Source: JBEKHI01 sp050012355
Lineage (GTDB): Bacteria > Actinomycetota > Actinomycetes > Streptosporangiales > Streptosporangiaceae
Direction of reading: 5' to 3'
Length of the DNA: 33,992 nucleotides
Assembly: GCA_050012355.1 (NCBI GenBank)
Contig: JBEKHI010000029.1
Coordinates: 1 to 33,992 of the forward strand
This document shows positions 16,813-23,818 of the stretch, one piece after another. Every line of letters starts with the position of its first letter. The stretch's first letter is position 1. The translations under genes were made by a program, and so were the position numbers. Below the pieces are notes generated by a model. The model was not told the origin of the DNA, ran no database searches, and saw only the letters and a program-made list of their open reading frames with translations.

Positions 16813-17766
16813 ATGGGACGTTTCATAGTTGGCCGTCTGGGCTGGCTGTTGCTGACAGTGTTCATTGTGTCCGTCATCGTGTTCGGTGCGACTCAGGCGC
16901 TGCCGGGAAATATCGCCAATACGATCCTTGGCCAGTCGGCGACACCGCAGTCGGTGGCCCGGCTGGACAGGGCTCTCGGCCTGGACCACTCGCTGGTTAG
17001 CCAGTACCTGTCCTGGGCGGGCAACCTACTGCGCGGGAACCCCGGCAACTCGCTGGCCAGCGGGCTGCCCATCACGACCGAGCTCAGCCATGCGCTGATA
17101 AACAGCACGATCCTCATTGCGATCACGGCATTGCTCTCACTGCCCCTGGCGGTGGTGATCGGGATATGGAGCGCCTCACGGCGCGGATCCGCGGGCGAGG
17201 AGCTGGTCGGCGGGGCGAGCCTGATTCTCATCGCGCTCCCGCAGTTCGTGCTGGGAATCCTGCTCATCCTGTTGCTCGCAACCGGCGCCCTCCACCTGCT
17301 GCCTGCCGTGTCCACCCTCAGTCCCGGCCAGGTAATAAGCGACCAGCCGGAGAAGATCATCCTGCCTGCGGCCACCCTGGTGCTGACGACGGTCCCGTAC
17401 CTGGCCCGGCTGGTGCGCGCGTCCGCCAGCGAGGTCCTGGCGTCGGATTACGTAACGATGGCGGTTCTCCGCGGCGTCAGCGGACCCCGCCTGCTGCTGC
17501 GGCATGTACTCCCGAATGCGCTGGTGCCGACGGTGCAGGCGTTTACGCTCAGCGTCGCCTACCTGGCGGGCGGCATTGTCGTCGTCGAGTCCGTCTTCAA
17601 CTTCCCCGGCATTGGCAGTGCCTTCGTGACCGCCGTCCAGAACCGCGACGTGCCGGAGATCCAGCTGATCGCGGTCGGGCTGGCTGCCTTGTACCTGGTC
17701 CTGAACGTCCTTGGCGATGTTGTCTCGGTGCTCCTGACCCCCCGGCTACGGACTGAGATGAGATGA
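16813..17766 (+). CDS. ABC transporter permease, DppB/OppB family
   Basis: 317-aa inner-membrane permease with an N-terminal membrane segment (GWLLLTVFIVSVIVFGATQ) and about five further helices. The cytoplasmic EAA loop that docks the ATPase is VLRGVSGPRLLLRHVLPNAL near residue 220, and the C-terminal region has VVESVFNFPGIGSAF. The DppB N-terminal extracytoplasmic loop has the usual RLDRALGLDHSLVSQYLSW. ATG16813 is preceded by AAGGA (16804-16808); longer in-frame extensions would read through the end of the binding-protein gene. It overlaps the next permease by 4 bp (ATGA). Would form the heterodimeric channel with the following gene product. Confidence 0.93.
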   Translation: MGRFIVGRLGWLLLTVFIVSVIVFGATQALPGNIANTILGQSATPQSVARLDRALGLDHSLVSQYLSWAGNLLRGNPGNSLASGLPITTELSHALINSTILIAITALLSLPLAVVIGIWSASRRGSAGEELVGGASLILIALPQFVLGILLILLLATGALHLLPAVSTLSPGQVISDQPEKIILPAATLVLTTVPYLARLVRASASEVLASDYVTMAVLRGVSGPRLLLRHVLPNALVPTVQAFTLSVAYLAGGIVVVESVFNFPGIGSAFVTAVQNRDVPEIQLIAVGLAALYLVLNVLGDVVSVLLTPRLRTEMR

Positions 17767-18653
17767 GCGACCTGCTGCCGGCGTCGGCGCACCCGGCTGC
17801 CGAACCGATCGCGGCGCGGCCGTCCGGCGCGCCGTTCCTCCGCGCGGCGCTGCGCAACCGGCGCACGCAGGCGGGGCTAGCGCTGTTGATTCCGCTTGTC
17901 GTGCTGATAGCGGCTGGACCAGCGCTGGCGCCGTACAACCCGAACGCGTTTGTCGGATTGCAGTTCTCGGCGCCGAGCTCACATTTCTGGCTCGGCACTG
18001 ACGAGCTCGGCCGTGATGTCCTGAGCAGGCTGCTCGTCGGCGGCTGGTCGACCCTGACGGTGTCACTGCTCGGGACGATTCTGGGTGTCGCGGCCGGGAC
18101 TGCGATAGGCCTGGCCACGGCCATTGCCAAGAGCCGGTCCAGCAACGTGGTCATGCGGCTGCTCGACGCTGTTATCTCGTTCCCGCAGTACGTCCTGGTA
18201 CTGCTGTTCGTCTCGGTGTTCGGCTCGCCCGCCTGGCTGACGATCTGTCTGGTCGGTGCGATCTGGGCTCCCCAGGTCGCTCGCGTCATCCGGGCCGCCG
18301 CGCTCGCGGTCGTGGAGCAGGACTTCATCCGGTTCTCCCTGACGCTCGGCACCTCCCGCCTCCGGATCATGTTCCTTGAGGTGCTGCCAAGCGTGACGGC
18401 GCCGCTGAGCGTCGAATTCGGGGTCCGCCTTACCTACTCGATTGCCCTGGTGGCCGGGCTCGGCTTTCTCGGGTTCGGGCCGCCGCCGCCCGCCGCCAAC
18501 TGGGGCTCGATGATCACAGAGAACCAGGCCGGGATCAGCATCCAGCCGTGGGCAGTCCTGGCCCCGGTCCTGGCCATCGGGATGCTGACGGTTGCGGTCA
18601 ACCTGGTCGCAGACGGCCTGGCGCAGTCGAGTGCGCGCGGAGCACGCCGGTGA
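17763..18653 (+). CDS. ABC transporter permease, DppC/OppC family
   Basis: 296-aa second permease of the importer. Features: an N-terminal cytoplasmic segment before the first helix (LALLIPLVVLIAAGPALAPY), the conserved FWLGTDELGRDVLSRLLVG after it, the EAA-type loop LTLGTSRLRIMFLEVLPSV near residue 200, and a C-terminal FLGFGPPPPAANWGSMI. These are diagnostic of DppC. Translationally coupled at both ends: ATGA with the upstream permease and GTGA with the downstream ATPase. Confidence 0.93.
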   Translation: MSDLLPASAHPAAEPIAARPSGAPFLRAALRNRRTQAGLALLIPLVVLIAAGPALAPYNPNAFVGLQFSAPSSHFWLGTDELGRDVLSRLLVGGWSTLTVSLLGTILGVAAGTAIGLATAIAKSRSSNVVMRLLDAVISFPQYVLVLLFVSVFGSPAWLTICLVGAIWAPQVARVIRAAALAVVEQDFIRFSLTLGTSRLRIMFLEVLPSVTAPLSVEFGVRLTYSIALVAGLGFLGFGPPPPAANWGSMITENQAGISIQPWAVLAPVLAIGMLTVAVNLVADGLAQSSARGARR

Positions 18654-20437
18654 CTGCCGTCGTCGAGAGCCTCACGGTCGGCGTTGGTGCCACGGGGCCG
18701 CTGATCATCCAGGACATTAGCTGCCGGATCGAGACCGGGCAGATCGTCGGGCTGGTCGGCGAGTCCGGTAGCGGCAAGACGACGCTTGCGACCGCAATGC
18801 TGGGCTACCTGCGCGATGGCGCTCAGGTCAGAAGCGGACGCGTGGTCGTTGACGGCCATGACATCACCGCAGCTGGCCGGCAGGAGCTGAACCGGATTCG
18901 CGGCCGGGTGGTTTCTTACGTTTCCTCCGACCCGGGCTCGGCTCTTAACCCTGTTCGCCGGATCGGAGCCCAGCTGCGCGAGATGACTCCCGGCGGCAAG
19001 GGAGCCTCGGCGGGAACCGCCAGAGCGGGCGATGACCTGATCGCTCAGACGCTGCACAGCGTCGGCTTGCCTTCCGGCCGTGAGTTCCTGCGGCGGTTCC
19101 CGCATCAGCTGTCGGGCGGCCAGCAACAGCGGGTCATGCTGGCGTTCGCATTCCTGCGCGACCCCGGCCTAGTCGTGCTCGACGAGCCGACGAGCGCCCT
19201 GGACGCCATCACCCAGCGTTCGGTATTGGACGTGGTACGGGCCATGTGCACCGAACACGGGACAGCGGCCCTGCTCATCAGCCACGACATTGAAGTGATC
19301 AGCTCGGTCGGTGATGCCGTGATCGTCCTGTACGGCGGCCGGGTCGCGGAGTCCGGCCCGGTCGAACAGGTCCTGCAGGCACCGAGCCACCGTTATACTA
19401 ACGCGCTACTCACCGCGGTCCCAACGGCCGAAGTCGGAGCTCAGGTCAGCGGTATCCGCGGCCGGGCGCCCCGGCTGGAGGAGCGGGCAGTCGGCTGCTT
19501 CTTCGCGCCTCGGTGTGATTTCGCTGGGAACCCGTGTCATGAAAAGACCCCGCAGCTGGTGAACCTGCAGGCCGTAGGTCACATCGGCGTCCCCCATCTG
19601 TCCGCGTGCTTCTTCCCGCGGGCTGATGGCGTCGATCCGATGCACCCCAGCGCGGCCGCCAACAATGAACGCCTGGACGTCGGCGAGACCGAGGCCCCCG
19701 CCCTGGAGGCGCGGAACCTGACGGTGAGTTACGGCGCCCGAACGGTGCTGCAGGACATCTCGTTCCGGCTCGTGCCCGGCGAGTGCCTGGCCGTCGTCGG
19801 CGAGTCCGGAAGCGGCAAGTCGACCCTCGCGCACGCCCTGGTGGGGCTGCGCGCGCCGAACGGGGGAACCATCGAGCTGGCCGACGGCCAGCTCGCGGGA
19901 CTCGCCGCCCAGCGCACCACCGAACAGCGCAGGCAGATCCAGTATGTGTTCCAGAACCCTTATGCCTCGCTCAACCCGCGCCGCACGATTCGCCAGATCC
20001 TTCGGGAGCCGGTGCGCGCGTTCGACCTGGACGCACCTGACCTGGCTGGCGCGCTCGACCGGGTCTCGCTCAGCCAGAGCGTCCTAGATGAGCGGCCAGC
20101 CGCGCTGTCCGGCGGTGAGCGGCAGCGGGTAGCGATCGCACGGGCGCTACTGGTGCAGCCGTCATTCCTCATCTGCGACGAAGTCACCTCGGCGCTCGAC
20201 GTGTCGGTTCAGGCTACGGTTGTCCGGCTGCTCGGTGAGCTGCGGGAGGAGCTAGGGCTCGGGCTGCTGTTCATCACGCACAACCTCAAGCTCGTCGCCT
20301 CGATCGCCGATCGCGTCATGGTGATGCGCGACGGCCTCGTGACGAATGTCGGTTCCACCTCGGAGGTCTTCACCGGCGGGGCCGACGAGTACACCTCCAT
20401 CCTGCTCACGGATGCCTCGATCAGGAGTGACACGTGA
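18650..20437 (+). CDS. Fused dipeptide-type ABC transporter ATP-binding protein (DppD-DppF in one chain)
   Basis: 595-aa protein with two complete ATPase cassettes. The first has Walker A GESGSGKTT near residue 37, the LSGGQQQRVML signature and Walker B LVVLDEPTSALD, and ends with the Cys-containing oligopeptide-type tail CFFAPRCDFAGNPCHEKTP. The second starts near residue 345 and has GESGSGKST, LSGGERQRVAIARAL and FLICDEVTSALD. In the second Walker B region the usual DEP is DEV, still with the catalytic Glu. GTG18650 overlaps the upstream stop (GTGA); any earlier start lies inside the permease gene. One polypeptide would replace the usual DppD/DppF pair and power the importer. Confidence 0.93.
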   Translation: MTAVVESLTVGVGATGPLIIQDISCRIETGQIVGLVGESGSGKTTLATAMLGYLRDGAQVRSGRVVVDGHDITAAGRQELNRIRGRVVSYVSSDPGSALNPVRRIGAQLREMTPGGKGASAGTARAGDDLIAQTLHSVGLPSGREFLRRFPHQLSGGQQQRVMLAFAFLRDPGLVVLDEPTSALDAITQRSVLDVVRAMCTEHGTAALLISHDIEVISSVGDAVIVLYGGRVAESGPVEQVLQAPSHRYTNALLTAVPTAEVGAQVSGIRGRAPRLEERAVGCFFAPRCDFAGNPCHEKTPQLVNLQAVGHIGVPHLSACFFPRADGVDPMHPSAAANNERLDVGETEAPALEARNLTVSYGARTVLQDISFRLVPGECLAVVGESGSGKSTLAHALVGLRAPNGGTIELADGQLAGLAAQRTTEQRRQIQYVFQNPYASLNPRRTIRQILREPVRAFDLDAPDLAGALDRVSLSQSVLDERPAALSGGERQRVAIARALLVQPSFLICDEVTSALDVSVQATVVRLLGELREELGLGLLFITHNLKLVASIADRVMVMRDGLVTNVGSTSEVFTGGADEYTSILLTDASIRSDT

Positions 20438-20880
20438 CCACGCGATACGTCCCGCCCAGCAAGAAGGTCATCCGCAAGAACCGGATCATCTTCCAGCTCA
20501 CTCTCTTTGGCATCAGCGTGTACGACTCGTGGATCCTGGAGGTTCGCGGGCGTAAGTCCGGTGCCACTAGGCGGGTCCCGGTCAGCCTGATCACTTTCGA
20601 GGGCAAGAACTACCTATCCGCCGGACGGGGTAACACCGAGTGGGTCCGCAATCTGCGTGCGGCCGGCGAGGGCCGGATACGGCTTGGCTTGCGCAGGCGC
20701 CGGTTCCAGGCACACGAGCTGCCGGATGATCAGAAGGCCCCCATTCTGCGGGTGTACCTGGCGCGGCACATCACGCGAATCGGTCCTCTCTTCGCGCCCG
20801 CCACCCCGGACGGGCCCGATGAGATGTGGGAAGGCGTTGTTGCCAACCATCCCGTCTTCCGGCTCGACTACCGGAAGTAG
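20434..20880 (+). CDS. Nitroreductase/quinone reductase family protein, Ddn-like (putative F420-dependent)
   Basis: 148-aa split-barrel protein of the actinobacterial Ddn/F420-dependent quinone reductase family. Diagnostic features are the basic N-terminal segment, then LEVRGRKSGATRRVPVSL near residue 35, GKNYLSAGRGNTEWVRNLRA near 60, and a C-terminal HPVFRLDY. Relatives bind the deazaflavin F420 and reduce quinones, nitro compounds or conjugated double bonds. GTG start in a GTGA overlap with the ABC ATPase gene, so it is part of the same operon. Here it may reduce an unsaturated intermediate of the pathway, or detoxify one (inference). Cofactor use is predicted from family only. Confidence 0.88.
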   Translation: MTTRYVPPSKKVIRKNRIIFQLTLFGISVYDSWILEVRGRKSGATRRVPVSLITFEGKNYLSAGRGNTEWVRNLRAAGEGRIRLGLRRRRFQAHELPDDQKAPILRVYLARHITRIGPLFAPATPDGPDEMWEGVVANHPVFRLDYRK

Positions 20881-20884
20881 TTCG

Positions 20885-22054
20885 GTGGCGACGGCTGAGT
20901 ACGAGGTGGCGCCCGGAGCCGGTCCGCTCACCGGATTGCGAGTGGTGGAGCTCGCCGGCATCGGCCCGGCACCGCACGCTGCGATGTGGCTCGCCGATAT
21001 GGGCGCCGACGTCATCCGGGTGGAGCGGCCGGACCCGCCGTCCTCCGAACTCGTCCGTCCGGCCGACCAGCTCCTGCGAGCACGCAGGGTCCTGACAGCT
21101 GACCTCAAGTCCGCCCCCGACCGCCAGGCGGTGCTGGAGTTGATCGGCGCGGCGGATGTCCTGATCGACCCGTTCCGCCCCGGCGTCGCGGAGCGCCTGG
21201 GAGTTGGGCCGCAGCCGTGCGCCGAGCGCAATGGGCGGCTGATCTATGCTCGAATGACCGGCTGGGGCCAGACGGGCCCGCTGGCTGGTCAGGCCGGACA
21301 CGACATTAACTACATCTCCCTGACCGGCGTACTGCACTCGATCGGGACGCGCGAGACGCCGACGCCGCCACTGAACCTCGTCGGTGATTTCGGCGGCGGC
21401 AGCATGCTACTGCTGCCGGGAATCCTCGCCGCGCTTTGGGAACGTGAACGCTCGGGGACCGGCCAGACGGTCGACGTGGCGATGATCGACGGAGCCTCAC
21501 TGTTGCTGCAAGATCACTGGGGACAGTACTCGCGTGGTCGGCTCGACAGTAGCCGCCAGGCAAACATGCTCGACGGAGGAGCTCCTTACTACCGTACCTA
21601 CCGATGCGGCGATGGCCGGTTCGTCGCGGTCGGCGCCATCGAGCCCCAGTTCTATGCCGCCCTGCTGACAGGTCTTGAGTTGCACGAAAGCGATCTGCCG
21701 GACCGTGATGATCACGACCGCTGGCCGGAACTAGCAACGACCTTTGAGACCCGGTTCGCTGAACGGCCGCGCGATGACTGGGCGGCTGTCTTCGCAGACA
21801 CCGACGCCTGCGTCACGCCCGTGCTCGCGCTCGACGAGGTACTCACGCATCCGCATATCTCGGCGCGGAGGACCATTGTCGTAGTTGGCGGATTGCCGCA
21901 GGCGGCACCCGCGCCTAGATTCTCCCGCAGCGTCGTGAACGGAGGATCCGCGATGCAGCGTCAGAGCACAGTTACGCTGGCCGAGATGGTCGAGGCGTGG
22001 GCACAACCAGTGCCCGAGGCGTCTGTGGCGCGTCACGGGCCGCAGCGCGCGTAG
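20885..22054 (+). CDS. CoA transferase family III protein, probable alpha-methylacyl-CoA racemase
   Basis: 389-aa protein close to the AMACR/MCR branch of CaiB/BaiF proteins, which epimerise 2-methylacyl-CoA esters so that S-specific dehydrogenases can act. Typical segments: VVELAGIGPAPHAAMWLADMG near residue 19, GWGQTGPLAGQAGHDINYIS with the catalytic His near 139, and PPLNLVGDFGGGS with the catalytic Asp near 168. These match the His and Asp pair known from mycobacterial MCR. GTG20885 is chosen because it comes 5 bp after the preceding stop, with GGAAG upstream; longer in-frame starts fall inside the Ddn-like gene. Last gene of the operon. It suggests that an alpha-methyl-branched acyl-CoA is an intermediate. 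A formyl/succinyl-CoA transferase is less likely given the GHDINYIS block. Confidence 0.9.
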   Translation: MATAEYEVAPGAGPLTGLRVVELAGIGPAPHAAMWLADMGADVIRVERPDPPSSELVRPADQLLRARRVLTADLKSAPDRQAVLELIGAADVLIDPFRPGVAERLGVGPQPCAERNGRLIYARMTGWGQTGPLAGQAGHDINYISLTGVLHSIGTRETPTPPLNLVGDFGGGSMLLLPGILAALWERERSGTGQTVDVAMIDGASLLLQDHWGQYSRGRLDSSRQANMLDGGAPYYRTYRCGDGRFVAVGAIEPQFYAALLTGLELHESDLPDRDDHDRWPELATTFETRFAERPRDDWAAVFADTDACVTPVLALDEVLTHPHISARRTIVVVGGLPQAAPAPRFSRSVVNGGSAMQRQSTVTLAEMVEAWAQPVPEASVARHGPQRA

Positions 22055-22285
22055 CGGCGACGGAGCCACGGCTCGGGATGGGAGCTAGCACCCTTGCCCG
22101 TCGGGTCGCGAAGCGGCCCGGCCCGGCGACGAGACGATCAGCTTGTACGGTCGGGGCCAGCTACGCATGCAAGCCGGTCGAAGTCGTGGTCGCGGGCGGC
22201 CTGGTGGACATCCTGCACGCCGGACGCTTTCTCGCCCATTCCGCCGGTGCTGTCTGCCTGGCAGTTCGAACCTGCACGTGATGGT

Positions 22286-22321
22286 GCTCCGTGCCGCCGG
22301 GACGCGTCGGCGGCACGGAGC
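22286..22321. terminator. Perfect 14-bp hairpin downstream of the racemase operon
   Basis: Arms gctccgtgccgccg (22286-22299) and cggcggcacggagc (22308-22321) pair perfectly around an 8-base loop. No T-run follows, but strong GC hairpins without one are common terminators in actinomycetes. It lies 232 bp after the racemase stop. Confidence 0.65.
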
Positions 22322-22415
22322 CTTGAAAGTGATTCATTGAAGTCCGGACATGTCCGTGGCCGTGAGAAAGTATCCGCAGGTGGCCTGGTTGTGGTCCCCG
22401 GTTTTGGCCAGTTAG

Positions 22416-22760
22416 AAGTCCCCGGATATATGGCTGCTGCGCCAGTACGTCCCTCGCGGACCCTACAATCGCGGCCGACAACGACACGAGATCCTGGACG
22501 AGGACTTCCTGGAAATCGCCGATGCCGCAAAAGCGGCAGCGCCGCCGCTCCCGGCGTTCATCTCGACCGCCAGCACGCAGCATCCCAGGCACCTGATCGT
22601 GAGCATGTACGGGGACGTATTGCAGGCGGGTCCCGACCCCGACATCACCTACGGCCACTGCCTCGAGCAGCCGCTTGACACGATCTGGCGCGATATCGGA
22701 AGGTCCAGGGCACACGGCCCTGGCGTGTTCGTGTTACGTGATCGGATCGTTCCTTGGTGA
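22416..22760 (+). pseudogene. Fragment resembling the C-terminus of a radical SAM protein
   Basis: The forward frame is open for about 115 codons but has no credible start, being bounded by a stop at 22413. It reads WLLRQYVPRGPYNRGRQRHE, then EILDEDFLEIADAA, later IVSMYGDVLQAGPD, and YGHCLEQPLDTIWRDIGRS. The order (basic VPRG segment, DEDF, a G-D-V strand, then a G-x-x-LE-x-PL-x-x-IW motif) resembles the last third of radical SAM proteins. The CxxxCxxC cluster that would bind the 4Fe-4S centre is absent, so the piece cannot be an active enzyme. It lies in the gene-poor right arm of the island. The family call rests on motif resemblance only. Confidence 0.42.
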
Positions 22761-22933
22761 CGGTTTCAAGCGTATGTGCGTAGCGCGAGGTCGTGCTGGT
22801 CGTCACGGACATGCTGGCGGCGGGCGAGGCTGGTGACCGGACGGGAACGCCGACGTTCGTTATGACGTCTGGGAGATTATCTGCTGCAGCACCATACGCC
22901 ACCGCTGTTTCGCTTCCCCGTCGTTTGCCCGGA

Positions 22934-23215
22934 CTATAGAGCCGACGGCAGGCAGGCAGCGAGCCAGGCAACCAAGTCGCGCAGAGCGCTCTCGACTAGG
23001 TCCCAGAGCTTGTCCACTGCGTCGCGGTCCACGCCCGTCGGCGGCGCGGCGAGGCGGTATATCTCCGGCCGGTAGGCGAGCGTCTCCGCCTTGGGGAATC
23101 CGGCGCGTCGATTGTTCTCCTCTTCCGCAGCTTGCCAGATGCGGCGGGTTGGGACTCGAGCTCGCTCATTACCAAGGCCGCTGCCGCCGTCCATGCTGCC
23201 GAATCTTGGGGACAC
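22934..23215 (-). CDS. Small hypothetical ORF of unknown status
   Basis: A 93-codon leftward frame with an ATG start. Its second half looks protein-like (RIWQAAEEENNRRAGF, then DAVDKLWDLVESALRDLV, amphipathic helix pattern), but I recognise no family. The first 25 residues come from the GGGGACA-repeat region and are low complexity. No clear ribosome binding site. It lies at the right end of the island, between the radical SAM-like fragment and the att-like repeat, and could be a real small protein or a gene remnant. Confidence 0.25.
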   Translation of the reverse strand: MSPRFGSMDGGSGLGNERARVPTRRIWQAAEEENNRRAGFPKAETLAYRPEIYRLAAPPTGVDRDAVDKLWDLVESALRDLVAWLAACLPSAL

Positions 23216-23445
23216 TTTGGGGACAGATTGCTGCTAGAGAGTGCTTTTCGGGGCTTGCCGCAGCTAGTCGGCGCTAGCGTTTTTCCTGGTCAGAGCCCAC
23301 GTGGTGCTCAGGGAACCGTTCGGCTAGTCATGGTAAGCGAAGGTCTATGGTTCGATTCCGTAACGGGGCTCCGCAAGCTCACAGGCCCTTTCCCCGGTTC
23401 CGGGGGAGGACCTTCGTGCTGTCTTGGGGGGCACTTTAGGGGACA
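23206..23445 (+). repeat. Two GGGGACA-type direct repeats flanking the att-like site
   Basis: ttggggacactttggggaca (23206-23225) and a variant with TTGGGGGG, CACTTT and AGGGGACA (23424-23445) lie on either side of the tRNA-like repeat. Sequences of this type are frequent around tRNA-targeted integrase genes of actinomycetes. One copy is inside and one outside the proposed boundary. Their role is unknown. Confidence 0.4.
23329..23371 (+). repeat. Distal att-like copy of the tRNA-Thr 3' half
   Basis: This 43-bp segment matches tRNA positions 27-70 in direct orientation. It begins CATGGTAAG, then has a small indel/substitution (gag versus cg), then AAGGTCTA, one C-to-T change, and GGTTCGATTCCG continuing unbroken through the acceptor end to CGGGGCTC. 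It lacks the 5' half, so it is not a tRNA gene. It is the expected right end of an element integrated into tRNA-Thr. Confidence 0.82.
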
Positions 23446-23756
23446 CATCTTGTACGAGCCCTCAGCCTCTCCCAGCCTCTCCCGAACTGGCATCTCAGCC
23501 TCTCCCGTATCTCTCTGGCTGGCTCTATCAGCTGCGCGAGGCTGGGCTGAGGTAGGGGCCGTGCATGCAGACCGACGATCAGCCGGGGGCGCCGAAAACA
23601 ACCCTGACCTGGATATTCGCCCGTAATGGCCCAGCAGGAAACGAACTTCTAAGTAGCAGTCCCTGTAAGCGGCGCCCCGCGCCGAGCGCGCCCGCGTGCC
23701 CGGCGGCGGCCAGGACCGTGCCAGCGACCCATAGCCCGGGCCACGTCGGCGGAACA
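23446..23756. other. Gene-free stretch with short repeats
   Basis: I see no supported gene here. A decamer, agcctctccc, occurs three times (23464, 23474 and 23497). The rest is GC-rich sequence whose open frames in all directions lack starts, ribosome sites or recognisable motifs. Confidence 0.6.
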
Positions 23757-23791
23757 CGGATGGCTCGGCACTCGTGGGGCCGAGCCATCCG
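23757..23791 (-). terminator. Intrinsic-type terminator of the GH76 gene
   Basis: A perfect 13-bp inverted repeat (23757-23769 with 23779-23791, core GGATGGCTCGG / CCGAGCCATCC) has a 9-base loop and lies 27 bp after the GH76 stop in the direction of transcription. No T-run is present. Confidence 0.72.
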
Positions 23792-23818
23792 AGGCGATGC
23801 GATACGCCGGGGTCGCGG

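Larger units (their letters stand above)
27..23371. mobile_element. Probable tRNA-Thr-integrated genomic island, now decayed
   Basis: The island is bounded on the left by the 3' half of tRNA-Thr (27-70) and on the right by an imperfect direct copy of it (23329-23371). A tyrosine-recombinase remnant sits right beside the tRNA, with its 3' end facing it, the usual layout of actinomycete tRNA-integrated elements. No replication, relaxase or conjugation gene is visible, and the integrase is broken, so the element is probably immobile. The cargo is one coherent catabolic and transport gene set controlled by shared operators. The boundaries and the repeat are read directly; horizontal acquisition of the cargo is inferred. 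Confidence 0.68.

Noticed and set aside
22645..22971. Leftward frame with RYAHTLETVTKE, considered as a second recombinase C-terminus
   Set aside because: The resemblance to the catalytic Tyr region is limited to a few residues and nothing upstream supports a recombinase.
23329..23371. A second tRNA gene
   Set aside because: Only the 3' half is present, without D arm or 5' acceptor strand, and the anticodon stem is broken; it is an att-like repeat.
23464..23506. CRISPR-like or functional tandem repeat from three agcctctccc copies
   Set aside because: Units are only 10 bp, with irregular spacing and no spacer structure.
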